Below, piece after piece: positions 34,416-44,934 of a stretch of 64,000 nt of DNA. Location: positions 124,001 to 188,000 of the forward strand of contig JAJTTP010000007.1 in the NCBI GenBank assembly GCA_023313575.1, written 5' to 3'. Numbering within the stretch: position 1 is the first letter of the stretch; the number at the start of each line of letters is the position of its first letter. Source of the DNA: Eutypella sp. D-1 (Eukaryota; Ascomycota; Sordariomycetes; Xylariales; Diatrypaceae). Below the pieces are notes generated by a model that saw nothing but the letters and a program-made list of their open reading frames with translations, did not search any database and had not been told where the DNA came from. The translations under genes and the position numbers were made by a program.

Positions 34416-34994
34416 AGTCTCTACTCGTAACTCTAGAAGTAGAAGATTTATCGTTCACCCTAGAGAGTAGCATCATAGGACAATAACATATGCGCTCGGA
34501 ACCCAAAGATGTTGAAGAAGCTCGTATCCCATATGTTTGCTCACCTGAAAAGCCTTTCTCTCGGCCCAAAAGGACAAGATCATACCCTGCAATGGCACGT
34601 AAATGCAGAATAGGGAAATAGTATATACTTGAAATCATGAAATTCGTTCAGCGGTGCCTTCTGGACCTAGACCTTTTTTACCCGGCAGCGGGAAACGGCC
34701 CGCATATGAAGGGGTTGGCGGTGGCGATCATAGGCCTGGCCCCTGAGAAAGACCTGCCTGATTTGCTTGCGCGCTTCGATCTACCAATATAAGCACCCCA
34801 GCTTACCAGGGGTCTAGGCAGACTCTGCATGTCAGTTCATCTTGCCCAGCTATATAAGACTATAGTTCGTCATGATTTCTTGGTTATTCGACCAGCCGCT
34901 CCATCGTCCGTGAACGACTACACCACTCGTCAAGCCCAGCCAATTGCAATACATAGCCCTAATTAGCTCCTGACTACCACTCACCAAGACGGTC
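34416..34994. other. Intergenic region
   Basis: No gene; contains the promoter of the cysteine-rich secreted protein. Confidence 0.5.
34851..34857 (+). promoter_or_regulatory. Candidate TATA box of the cysteine-rich secreted protein gene
   Basis: TATATAA, 138 bp before the start codon. Confidence 0.35.
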
Positions 34995-35369
34995 ATGCAA
35001 CTCACTAGCACCATCCTCGCCTTCCTGCTCTCTGCCACCGTTACTCTCGGAGCGGTGGAGCCGGGGTTCTGTCCCTCGCCGGAAGAGGACCCGGACTGTC
35101 ACAACTGCGGCCTGTCGTGCTATCGGTCGTGCGATCCGCCTGCGCTCTTCGAGAAGTGTCTTACTGAGTGCCTGGACTGCCGACGGGAGAGCTCCGCCTG
35201 CGCGTTCGTTCACTGGAACCACGAGCCGGAGTGCGACGTCTGCGTCGACAACTGCGTGTGCACCATCGGTCACGAATGCAACCCTAAGCCTATCCCGAAC
35301 CCCACCATGAGCTCTGTACCCACTGCCGGTGGCGACGGAAATCTTCGGGACATATTTGGGGAGCCGTGA
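34995..35369 (+). CDS. Small secreted cysteine-rich protein (effector-like)
   Basis: An intronless frame of 124 aa. It opens with a clear signal peptide (MQLTSTILAFLLSATVTLG, about 19 residues). The mature part of about 105 residues has 14 cysteines, an even number suited to seven disulphides, clustered as C-x2-C-x3-C-x3-C near the N-terminus and C-x2-C-x3-C-x-C near the end. The tail (KPIPNPTMSSVPTAGGDG) is free of cysteine and proline/serine-rich. I recognise no named family; it is not a hydrophobin or CFEM pattern. Small size, secretion and high cysteine content are the usual criteria for effector or antimicrobial candidates in fungi, but function is not shown. Confidence 0.75.
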   Translation: MQLTSTILAFLLSATVTLGAVEPGFCPSPEEDPDCHNCGLSCYRSCDPPALFEKCLTECLDCRRESSACAFVHWNHEPECDVCVDNCVCTIGHECNPKPIPNPTMSSVPTAGGDGNLRDIFGEP

Positions 35370-35646
35370 GCGGTCGTGGGTTTTCTACGATGCTCAAAAA
35401 GGACATCTAAAATCCGACAGTGGAGTCAGAAGAAAGTGGCATGGGGAGGCGGGCGACAAAGTCATTAGGGACAAAGTAGGTTTTCAAGTTAATTGCGAGG
35501 CGCAGGCCATTGCAACCAAGTCCGACAATAATCGACGGGATTCATTATTAAATTTCAGAAATATTCATTAACGTGATGGACATTACACATTAAGGGGGCA
35601 TCGCCCTCGGTACCTCATAGCAGTGCTCGGGCCGAGAAGGTGCCTA

Positions 35647-37783
35647 TCAGCTTGCGATAGTTTCGTTGTGCCACTCGGCATACTCATCCACGATCCACTG
35701 GCAGTACGCTTCCCATTTCGCCTGCCAGTCCTTCAAGTGCTTCGCCTTGATACCGTTCCCGGCAGCGCCTAGCTGAATATCACGGACCCATTCGTCTTTG
35801 GTCTGGTCCTCGAAATTGGACCAACGGATCGAGTTCTGAGCCATAGCGCCCTTGGGTAAAAGTTAGCAAGACGGGATCAGGGAAGGCAGACAAGTCAGTA
35901 GGGTGTAGCTTACCAAACCGCCTAGACCAACGTTATCGAACGCCTGGATAGTCTGGTAGAAGTCGTAGCTCAGTCCAGGGTTATCCTGTCCTAGAATCGC
36001 GGGGTCATCATTGCTAATGGCAACTGGAACACCGTGTGCTATCATGGCCGGGAGTGGATGGTGAAGCGCGCTTGGGTAATTGATTAGCTCAGCTCGATAG
36101 CCATGATATGAGGAATAAGAGGCACAAATGCTACAGGATGAAACACTAAACCCAAAAAAAGTTCAAAGGGGACGGGAGGTTATTTTCTGGAACGAACAAG
36201 TGGACTTACTCGGTATTAAGGCGCAGCACTTCGTTGCTGATTGGGCATACTTCCACCATAACATTCTGCTTCTTAGCCAAATCCAGCAGCAATGGATGCT
36301 TAAAAAGCGAAAACCCGTGCCCAATGCGCCGGGCGTTAAAAAGTAGAGCGTCGAACAGATTGCTGTCGGTCGTGTTGCCGTCGCCGAGAGTTTCGCCAGC
36401 GTGGAAGAAGAAAGGCATCTGGAGATTCAGTTCCTCCATCTGGCTCTGGAACCACAGGAGTTCTGGAGCGAGGTCTGCCAGGGGTCGTCCAAGGTCTTCT
36501 TGTGCGACAAGATCGTAGCCGCTGAAGAGCTCGGGGAAGTTTTGCTTGCGCTGAATTGCCTTCTTCATATCTGTAGGACGTTAGTAAATAGTCTCCCGAG
36601 CAGCGTGGGCGGCATTCTAAACTGGGCCGCATTTTTCGTAGCTGTGTTAAGGTAACGCGAGACTTACTACTGAGAATTCTCTCCCGACTCAACCCTCGGG
36701 CGTCAGACCAGATGACCCTGATTCCCCAGAAAGACTTCCCCTTCTCTGTAGCCTTGAACTTGTTCACTTCATCAACGAGAACGCGAAATTGGAAGTCAAG
36801 GTCAGGGTCCGGGGTCTCCTGGCCCTCGGGAACGAGTTTAGCGGACGACCCCCCGGCCCGGAACTCAGCCCAGTAGATGCCGTCATCGACAAAGGCCTCG
36901 AAGAGGCGCTGGTAGACCTTGCGTAGCACGGGCTCATAAGTGATAGCAGAGCCAGCGGGGTCGAAGCACTTCTGGAACGTCCTCCAGATAGCATCGACGC
37001 CCAGGTCGTGACGGATAGCCTCCTCGTCCGAGATGGTCACCTTGGACATTAGGAATTCAATGAAGCCGACCTGCCCGCCAGGAAATGTTTCTGCGGCGTA
37101 CATGAGGGGTACCACGGAGTTTGGCACGTAGTCTGGGGAGTGGATAGAGGCGTTCACCTGTTGCGCAATGGTCGTCACGTTGTTGAAATGGGCGAAGTTG
37201 ATCGATGCGTTCTTGGCCGCAAGCTCGCTCGACACGTCCTGGGAGGACCATATGACGATTCCTTCGGTCTCCAAGAGGATGTTGAAAATGGTCCCGAAAT
37301 CCATCACCGCGCTAGGGTGTGCGTGGAGCAGCGACCCCTTGGGCATGCGGGACACGATTTCCCAGAGCGTCGTGGAAGGGATCAGGGGCTTGGCCTTGGC
37401 AAACATCATCCCGGCGAAGCGTTCATTCTCCTCCTGGCCTAGTTCACCTGGCTGCCGCCAGAAATTCTCGATCTCGTCCTGGCGGATAGCCGCGACTATA
37501 GCTTCGGCTTGGAGAGCAGTCTTGGAGAGAGAAGAACGGAATTCGTAATCTAGACATAGGTCAACATTGGAATTTTCCAGATAGCTCCACGGTTGTAATG
37601 CTTACCCTGCCGTTCAAGCTTCTCGGTAGCGATAAGGTCCGTTTGTCTTCGCAGATGTTCCTTGACCGCAGGGTCATCTGGAGTGGGATCGGAACGGACA
37701 ACTAGATCGACGGGAAAAGCAGCACATATCGTGATGAGAAGCATCAGCAGCAACGCTGCATTGGGGAGGGACGAGCGCGCCAT
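35647..37783 (-). CDS. Secreted adenosine deaminase, ADGF/CECR1-type
   Basis: Five exons on the minus strand: 37783-37606, 37549-36668, 36570-36210, 36070-35914 and 35850-35647; 593 aa. Introns are 56, 97, 139 and 63 bp, all phases consistent. Signal peptide MARSSLPNAALLLMLLITICAA. Catalytic groups are all present: zinc pair His135-x-His137 (LLHAHPSAVMD), the HAGET loop (His410, Glu413), His438 (RIGHG), SNEVLRL, and the acid pair Asp495/Asp496 in ISNDDPAIL. The long N-terminal region before HxH and the segment between it and HAGE are typical of ADGF rather than cytosolic adenosine deaminase. It should convert extracellular adenosine to inosine. The ATG at 37783 is the first that precedes the signal peptide. 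Confidence 0.93.
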
Positions 37784-39954
37784 GGCGATACCTTCTTCCC
37801 TTCGTTCCCGTTCAAGCAAGGAAAGAACTAGAACTGCCCGCTGATATGAGTCGAGACTCGAGAACTGATCCCTCTCTGATATCTACAAGTTCATCACAGA
37901 CTTTAGACTCCGGACCTCGATGGGTTTTTATATCCCATTCCCACCTACGGCACCACATTTCGGGCTATGACCCTCGATGGGCTATGCAGCACGTATCACT
38001 GGCAACACCCATTTCGGAATCACACCGCCCAGGCGCTTAGTCGGAAATGGATGGGATGAGGGGTCAATGTCACGAGGCTGCGGGTTGGACATCTCAGACA
38101 TCGAGAAAAGAAGGTAAACATCTCACCCCGGCTCGGGTATTACGGCTCCCCGATCGTTTACTATCGTTCACTATCTAGATGAGTGTGAAACATTGAGTAG
38201 CAAGAGTAGTTGAGTAGTTCTACTAGTCCGGGCCGCGGCTTGGTCGCATAAGCAAGCAGAATCGATAGTCAGCATTGGTGGGTCAGTGTCTCGGTAGCAA
38301 CTAATCATTCTTGCCAATCTATTCAATACACTTGGTAAGTCAACCTCTGCGCCACATATGTATATATGTGTTGTATACTACGTGGGTATCGCGAACTCCG
38401 ATTCGCTGGTTCTCCGACCCCGAAAGATATACTAAGTGCAGAAGGTAGAGATTGTGATATTGCGCGTGGTACATGGGGAACGTGACCGTACCGTTCATGC
38501 CGACTGGGGAAACAACTGGGGTTGCAACACTATACATCCACCCCCTGTCAATATGTTCAGATAACGCGGGGAAACTTGTTTACTCTCTTGGTTGCCATGG
38601 CCAACTTTAGTGACAAGCAAGCCCCGTAAGCAGCTAGATCATACAAATCTACTTCCAGAGTATAAGAATATCTCAGTATACACAGCCCCCAGATCCACAA
38701 GCCGATCATTGTTTGATAGATGAAGGTCAAGGTCTGTCATTGTAACGATTTCGCTTATTTGGGAAGCTTTGACCCCTGAGCCTCGATATCATCTCGGTTC
38801 TTGAGGGGCATCAAAAGACAGTAGCACCATATCGGCCATCATAACTGATTTGTAGCACCTAGAAATTACCTAGCGCGATCTCCAAGATTGATCTAGTTTC
38901 ATCGGCCCGTCCCATGGCAGAGACCGTAAGCCAAAGGTAGCGGGCAACAAGCAATAACCTAGATCTTCCTACATAGTATTCTGGGCGGTGAACGAAATGC
39001 TACAGCTCAGAGCATCACTCAAGGATGAATTCGTTTAAAGTCCTCCTCACTGGTCAGGTACTCAGCCAGCCAGTGTTTGCTGTATTCGATTCTTCCTGCG
39101 TACTGGTTTTCGAGGCGCAGTGGTGTACGCAACTCATCTATTGTCATTTGCTTCCACCGTTACATCGCATAGCTGTTGTTACCTTGCGAAGATCTTGGTG
39201 GTCTAAAGGACAACCTTTCCGCGATGTTCTTTATGAAGTTGCAGTAGCCAATCACTCATATCTCTTGCAGCCGTCGGCACTCGGAATCTGCGATACAACT
39301 TGACCTGTTGTGGTACACAACTGAAGGCGATGCTTTCGAGGCATACCCCTCATTTTGTTTACACAACTGCGCCAAGTCTTCGATGGAATGCCTAGGGCAT
39401 AGTATGGTCTCAGTAACATTTAGTTGTTCTGACAATATCTCTATCCACAGCATGCGTTGTGTATCGGACTTCCGTCGTAGTAGACCTTCAAGAGTGAGAC
39501 GTGCATTACTACTGTACGTTGCAGAGTGCTTTCGTTACGTGCCCAAAGGTACATTCGTCATGAAGATATATCCACGGTGTTGTATTTCTCTGGACCATCT
39601 TTCACTTTGCTGTATTCAATCTTCATGTAATATATTCGGATATGTTCAGCTGCGGTTCGAACCGCTTGACAAGCAAAAGAGCAAGGTGCCCTAATTTGCA
39701 CCCTTAGCGCCGCGCCGGGACCAGTAATTTTTCAGGTTTTGGCACTACGGAGTAGGCAGTTACACTTCCATCCCGCGTGTAATATCCCTGCCCTTGTGAA
39801 CCCTCATCCCTTTGAGCCTCTAACCTCTTTTTTCTCCTCTCGCCTATCGTCAATCTACACACATTTTTCTCAATCACCACTATCTTCTTCCTCCATCTGC
39901 TTGGCCCCGTTTTGTTTCCCCATATCCGCTACATTGCCTTCTCTTACATATCGA
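37784..39954. other. Intergenic region
   Basis: 2.2 kb, divergent between the ADGF and APH genes. A plus-strand frame of 128 codons at 39308-39694 and another at 39025-39303 have no recognisable domain and many cysteines and serines; I do not call them genes. Just before 39955 the sequence is CT-rich, fitting a leader. Confidence 0.45.
37925..37932 (-). promoter_or_regulatory. Candidate TATA box of the ADGF gene
   Basis: Reads TATAAAAA on the minus strand, about 142-149 bp before the start codon. Confidence 0.45.
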
Positions 39955-40929
39955 ATGGGGAGTAAAAACGGTTTGGTCATCGATAGATCCTCTCTACCGG
40001 ATATTTCCTTGAATGAGCTGGACTTGCATGATACCACCTTCTTCCGAACACCCGTGGGCGCCGTTGTTGCGCCTGCGAAATTGCCCACTCCTGCTGCAGT
40101 TCGAGATGAATGGCAGAGACAAGATCGTCCCTATGTCGTTAAGTTTATGCATATGAATCTGGTGGTAAAGTTCGGCGCTCCTCATAATGTTGGGTTGGAA
40201 GAAGCACAGACAATGCGCGCGATTCGCCAACTATTCCCAGAAAACGAAGTGCCTGTGCCTGAGCTATTCGGTTGGAGAGTTGACCAAGGTCAAAATTTTC
40301 TTTATATGAGCCTAGTTCAAGGCTCTGTGTTGTTTGATACTCGGGCGTCACTTACTCAGGCAGAAAAGTTGTCTATTCGCGATCAGTTGGGCGGGATGGT
40401 TGCTGCTTTGAGGCGGATACAGCAGGATCCGAGTGATTTCTTTGTTGATGTGTCAACCACGGCACTTTGGCTCAACACAGTGACTAAACTCAGATTAGGC
40501 TCTGTAAATCGCGGAAAAGTTCAAGATATCTACTTTCGTAATGACCAGAAGGCAGGTCCTTTCGCCGATGTAAAGGCGTTGAATGACTGCGTTCAATTCA
40601 CTGCACTTCCGCATCTGCCAATGTCAGATAGACCTCCAGATCCATACCGATTATTTCTCACAGATACATCTGCTGTCTATTTTAGCCATGGTGAACTTCA
40701 TCTCTCCAATATCATCGTATCAGGCTCTCCTGGATGTCGGTCAATCGCTGCTATCCTGGACTGGGAGCAGGCTGGTTGGTATCCTGAGTATTGGGAGTAT
40801 TTCAAAGCCCTCATTGGGACGCATTATGAACATGAGTGGCGTAGCGCTGGGTGGTTTGAGACATTCATGAAGACTGACGAGTACGAAAACACAGCCGTAT
40901 CAGAGTACTGGTCATGGAAGCAGCCATGA
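39955..40929 (+). CDS. Aminoglycoside-phosphotransferase-like (APH) kinase
   Basis: Intronless, 324 aa from the first ATG (39955); the frame is open further upstream but without ATG, in CT-rich leader-like sequence. Kinase-like landmarks: RPYVVKFMHMNLVVKFG (nucleotide-binding Lys), the helix residue in VGLEEAQTMRAIRQLF, the hinge FLYMSLVQG, the catalytic loop HGELHLSNIIV (residues 245-255), and the metal-binding Asp269 in ILDWEQAGWYPEYWEYFKA. The family phosphorylates small hydroxylated molecules and is greatly expanded in filamentous fungi; fungal substrates are mostly unknown. Odd: the catalytic aspartate of the usual HGDLH is a glutamate (Glu247). An AATAAA at 41060-41065 may serve as the poly(A) signal. 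Confidence 0.87.
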   Translation: MGSKNGLVIDRSSLPDISLNELDLHDTTFFRTPVGAVVAPAKLPTPAAVRDEWQRQDRPYVVKFMHMNLVVKFGAPHNVGLEEAQTMRAIRQLFPENEVPVPELFGWRVDQGQNFLYMSLVQGSVLFDTRASLTQAEKLSIRDQLGGMVAALRRIQQDPSDFFVDVSTTALWLNTVTKLRLGSVNRGKVQDIYFRNDQKAGPFADVKALNDCVQFTALPHLPMSDRPPDPYRLFLTDTSAVYFSHGELHLSNIIVSGSPGCRSIAAILDWEQAGWYPEYWEYFKALIGTHYEHEWRSAGWFETFMKTDEYENTAVSEYWSWKQP

Positions 40930-41083
40930 GCTCGTACTGCTAATTACAGGGCACGGGAAACGCGAAGAATCGTGTGATATAAGCATGTAATATAGAAGAT
41001 GAAAAGTGTTTATACTACTTTCATGATTCATTTTTAGACACTAAAAGGACTCCTGAAATAATAAAGTGACCCCTGTTTTTGGC

Positions 41084-41724
41084 TTACTTATTTTCTCCAG
41101 CGCCTGCCTGCTGAGCGGGACTGGCAGCAGATGCTCGCTGCCCGACTGCCCGGAGGCCAATACCGTGAGTGGGCGGGTCTCGCTCCGCCTGTGCGAGATC
41201 TACAGCCTCAGGAGTGATATACTTGAATGCTCTCAAGTGCCACAGAAAGCCCATTGTCCACTCTTAGCACCTTCTATTGGTCGTCTGGAAAAGCAGTTGG
41301 TCAGCATGCCGGTTTCTGAAAAAGAGAGGAATTGAGAATGAGATCTCACATCGTTTACAGGCGCCATGAAGTTCTGGCTTATACCTGGTGCGGGAACTTT
41401 CAGGGCTTCGCCATCCAGTGCCCCTGTAGCTCCATCATCGATGAAGAACACGCTAGAGTCTTTGATACAGCCTTCGGGAACCTGACCAATTCTGACCATC
41501 TTCTCTAACCCCTGAGATGTGTTGCAGTCCCAGCCTCGCTTGAACTGATGCGTATACCCGACCATGGGCGCGCCCATGACATTAATATTTGTTCTAATAC
41601 AAGGACTACTACTGTCGATGGGGTCTTTATGGATATACTCACCATTGGGAACGAGCAACGCAAAATGAGCCCGTTCTAACGAGGTTTGTCGGGACTTGGC
41701 AAGCCAAATAGGACGATTTGCCAT
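41084..41724 (-). pseudogene. Fungal conserved hypothetical family protein, broken by an in-frame stop
   Basis: Exons 41724-41350 and 41284-41084 on the minus strand; the 65-bp intron (GTGAGA ... CCAG) is in phase and joins PVND/TTNRRC. The protein belongs to a widespread family of small fungal proteins with the pattern RAHFALLVPN, VMGAPMVGYT, a central FKR segment, ISQNFMAPVNDTTN and RCQEW. Here the Q codon of RCQEW is TAA (41266-41264), yet the frame then continues open for 59 more codons (EWTMGFLWHLRAFKYITPEA) to a TAA at 41086. The simplest reading is CAA changed to TAA. If expressed, the product would be about 131 residues and lack its C-terminal part. The family's function is unknown. 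Confidence 0.75.
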
Positions 41725-42772
41725 TTGGGATCGTGTGTGTATATTAGGGGTTAGGTAAAGAATAGGAACTGACGAATGCAAGGTGTGACTACTGCTGTTT
41801 ACCTATAACGGGGACCGGATCTACGGAACAGCGGAAGATGGAACCTTGTTCTTTGAAATTATCACTGGCACAGTCACGTTGCTATGGTAATGGATGGCCA
41901 TCCGCAAATTAGCAGTTCAGTGTATGGACCTAGAGTAAAAGTGTAATGCGGATTATGAAGGGAAAAGTCCAAATACACTATGTAGTTGCAGATATCTGAT
42001 CTACCTCTAGGTAAGTATGTATCTGTGCCTACTACGTAGTGGCATGCAGTTATATGTAAGGTAATAAGTGGGGTCATAAGGGGACCATGCCCCCTCCTCC
42101 GACCCCTATCTATTCTTTCTCTCAATTGAGCAAGACAATTGAAATCACAGAACATAGATAGACGACGAGTAACACAGTGGAAGCCATATAGGCTTCATAA
42201 AATGCTCTATCCTAACTCTCAAAATACGCTAACTCCATCGCGACCCACGAGGGCCTCTTCCACTTGCGGGCGCCAAAGGATCAAAGCAAGGGACGATGGA
42301 TCCTCGACATGACAATGGTTATATAATAGCCTACCACTTGACTTTAGTGGGCTAACGTGATAGAGCTTCCTTGTCTTACAAGTGACGTCAAGTTGTATTC
42401 TGGTCTTCGTCGTTTCATATGCCGCGCCTCGACCATCAAGCGACAAAAGTGTCGATACTGCTTATCTTCGAAATAGCGGCGGTTAAGTAATCCGACTGTG
42501 CTCAGCTAAAGCTCAAGTAACCATCTAAAAGGCCTCAGATAGAGCCTTACGTAATTATAAAGGATGGCTGTGTACAGGATTTTGCCGATATAAGCCAATA
42601 AGGGTCTGGCAACAAATTGTGTGCATGCGGTGAGGTAGGCAGACCGCAGGCGGGGGCACAGCCTCACCATTCCCCCGCATAAAGTTTGCGTATCCTCAAA
42701 ACCTGTAAAGATTTGCTACAAACCCTTTGGGATCGGTTTCGATATGAGGATGTCGATAGACCCGGAGGCAAC
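41725..42772. other. Intergenic region
   Basis: No gene or repeat recognised. Confidence 0.5.
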
Positions 42773-43976
42773 ATGTCGAATGCTAATCCCGAACCGAGAG
42801 TAGTAATAGTTCAAAAGCATAGTAGATACAAGACAGTCAGCATCAGGAGAGAACCATCCGAGAGCGATCGGGGTACAACGCCACCAGACACTGCTTCCAC
42901 CAACCAACCGCACACCCAGCAGCAACCTCCCGAGCACCGACAAAGTATCCAAACCACGCAAGATGGTCCCGCCGGAGACGAGGCCGCGGCCGATATTCCC
43001 ACTCGTCAAGCGCAAAACGGGCGATCATATAAGCTGGTTGCGCTCCTCTCCGCCACCTGTAGTTACCTGAAAACCAGATGCGATCAGATCCGATGGACAG
43101 TAGCTGCCCTCTCTCTAGTATTTGGTTTTATCGGCTTATTCACGCTATGGCCGTCAGTTATAGCGGCAAAAGACGGTTCTAGAGCCGTGGCGCTCGCGGA
43201 ATGGGATGCGCGTAAGAGTTATCGGGAATACTGTGAGGCCGTGAGTCGTTCTACTTCCTTGTTCGGAAGGCTTCGGCCGACGAATCCCGTGGAATGAGCG
43301 TTTTGTATTCTAACCAATCTTTTAGCATGCTTGGTCAAGTCCAGAATGCAAAGATATCCAAGGGGAGGAACTCGGCCCACCTCCTGATTTTCGGACATGG
43401 ACGCGATCTATATGGGGTCACTATGACGCTGAACATAGCGGCCACAGTAACTATGACCCGGGGCTAAGGGATCAAGAGCAGCGCTCGGTTTCACTGCTTT
43501 TACCATTCTACCCCATCTTCACCTTTGTCTTATTACTTCTTGGCAAGCGTAGTACCATACGAGCTCTGCCTCGCCTTGGTTTGCTTCGCCTTGGTCCAAT
43601 GTTCACCAAGCGGAGGGCTACTCTAAGGCCCACCCCGGAAACCGCGCCACTCCTAGATTCCATTTCTGTAGAAGACAGTTTCGAGCATCGACCGCCTACC
43701 CTCATGCGTCAACAGTCCAGTGAGAGGCGACAAGAGTCTAGCCAGAGTTCGGCTGGTCCTGGTCGTGTTTCAACCACTAATCGGCAGACATCAAGAAATC
43801 TCCCGCCCCGCATCGAGATCGGAACCTTGGGCACTGGCTCTCGCCGGGTTTATTATGCTCATCGGTCTAATGTTACCGTATGGGGGGGCGAAGGCCTTAG
43901 AAATAGGACCTGGAACGAGCCTCATCCTGTTTATACTAATGCTAGTTCCATCAGGAGGAGAAGGGATCGAAAGTGA
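42773..43976 (+). CDS. Hypothetical membrane protein (3' end uncertain)
   Basis: Exons 42773-43240 and 43326-43976 (intron 85 bp, GTGAGT ... TTTTAG, phase 0), 372 aa as modelled. The start is the first ATG in frame; upstream codons lack one. The N-terminal 100 residues are hydrophilic (P/Q/T-rich). Then follow TM1 (VAALSLVFGFIGLFTLW), an outer or lumenal loop with AEWDARKSYREYCEA, and TM2 (SVSLLLPFYPIFTFVLLLLG). After residue about 300 the modelled frame becomes basic and low in hydrophobicity, while the +1 frame (43720-44025) encodes two strongly hydrophobic segments (LALAGFIMLIGLMLPYG, TSLILFILMLV). A further intron or a frameshift near 43700-43830 is therefore likely. Family not recognised. 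Confidence 0.6.
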
Positions 43977-44934
43977 GGGGGTAGATAGGTTCTACCTCAG
44001 TTCGTCCAATCCGAAATGGGACTGACTATCAATTTTGCGGTCTTGATAATAGCGGTACATCTGTCTCTCCTCCCACTTGATTAAATCTGATTCGAAGAAG
44101 GTAGAAAATTCAGAACGAAAAATCCTTATATTTTAATGTTACCCGGTGTGACACAAGTTGGTAATGGGTTTAGCACCGTCGATTTCGCCTGCACTACACT
44201 AAAACCTTTGCTGCCGTTCCAACCCCCCCCCCCCCTCTTTTTTTTTTTTTTTTTTTTTTTTTTCAAAATAGCACTTATCGGTACTTTGAAGGCCGTCGAG
44301 AAGTACTAAAACACGTACCAGCTTGAAGAAGACTGAGTGTATTAAAAATAGTCGACCGGGTTACACTCGGTGGCTTCGATACATTAGCATGTCTGATCAC
44401 GGAACAGACCAAGTTACGGGACCCGGAAGGGAAACTACCGTAGGATTCTGGCTCTGCTCTTGAAAAGGGCGCGTGACAACTTACTGGCATCCATGTCTGT
44501 ATATGCTTAAGTATGGAGAAATACTTCCAGCCTCGCTAGTTAGACGTCTCGCTCTCGACATACCATTCATACTAGAGAACTCCTTTTCCATGTTGAGGGG
44601 AAGAGGAGCTCAACACCAATTCACGGGATACACGCTTAGTGAAGGGATTATTCTTCACCATCGTCGAAAGCGACCCCCATATTGTATTTACGCTCAAAGT
44701 CACCCTGGAGGGGACGGACGACGGATTCAAACACTTGACAAGGGCTCGGAATGAATTGAGAAGGTGACTGGCGTCATTTTTTACAGTAGAATTTGGCCCT
44801 GTGCCTAAAATGTGTACGATCGCGGAGACGAACGTAGCTAGATTTTTCATAAACTCATATATACAGAACGTGGACTCATACGTACATTCATGCATAACCC
44901 AACCCGAACCTTTATCCCGTTTCCCCCCTCTTAT
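43977..44934. other. Intergenic region with C13/T26 homopolymers
   Basis: Contains C13 (44223-44235) almost touching T26 (44238-44263). No gene recognised; if the preceding gene ends in the +1 frame, its coding sequence would run to 44025. Confidence 0.55.

Noticed and set aside
39025..39694. Two plus-strand frames of 92 and 128 codons and a minus frame of 65
   Set aside because: Composition typical of non-coding DNA, no conserved motif, and no consistent exon chain.
44223..44263. C13 followed by T26, as a possible poly(A) tail of an inserted retrocopy on the minus strand
   Set aside because: No target-site duplication or neighbouring coding relic seen; simple homopolymer is enough.
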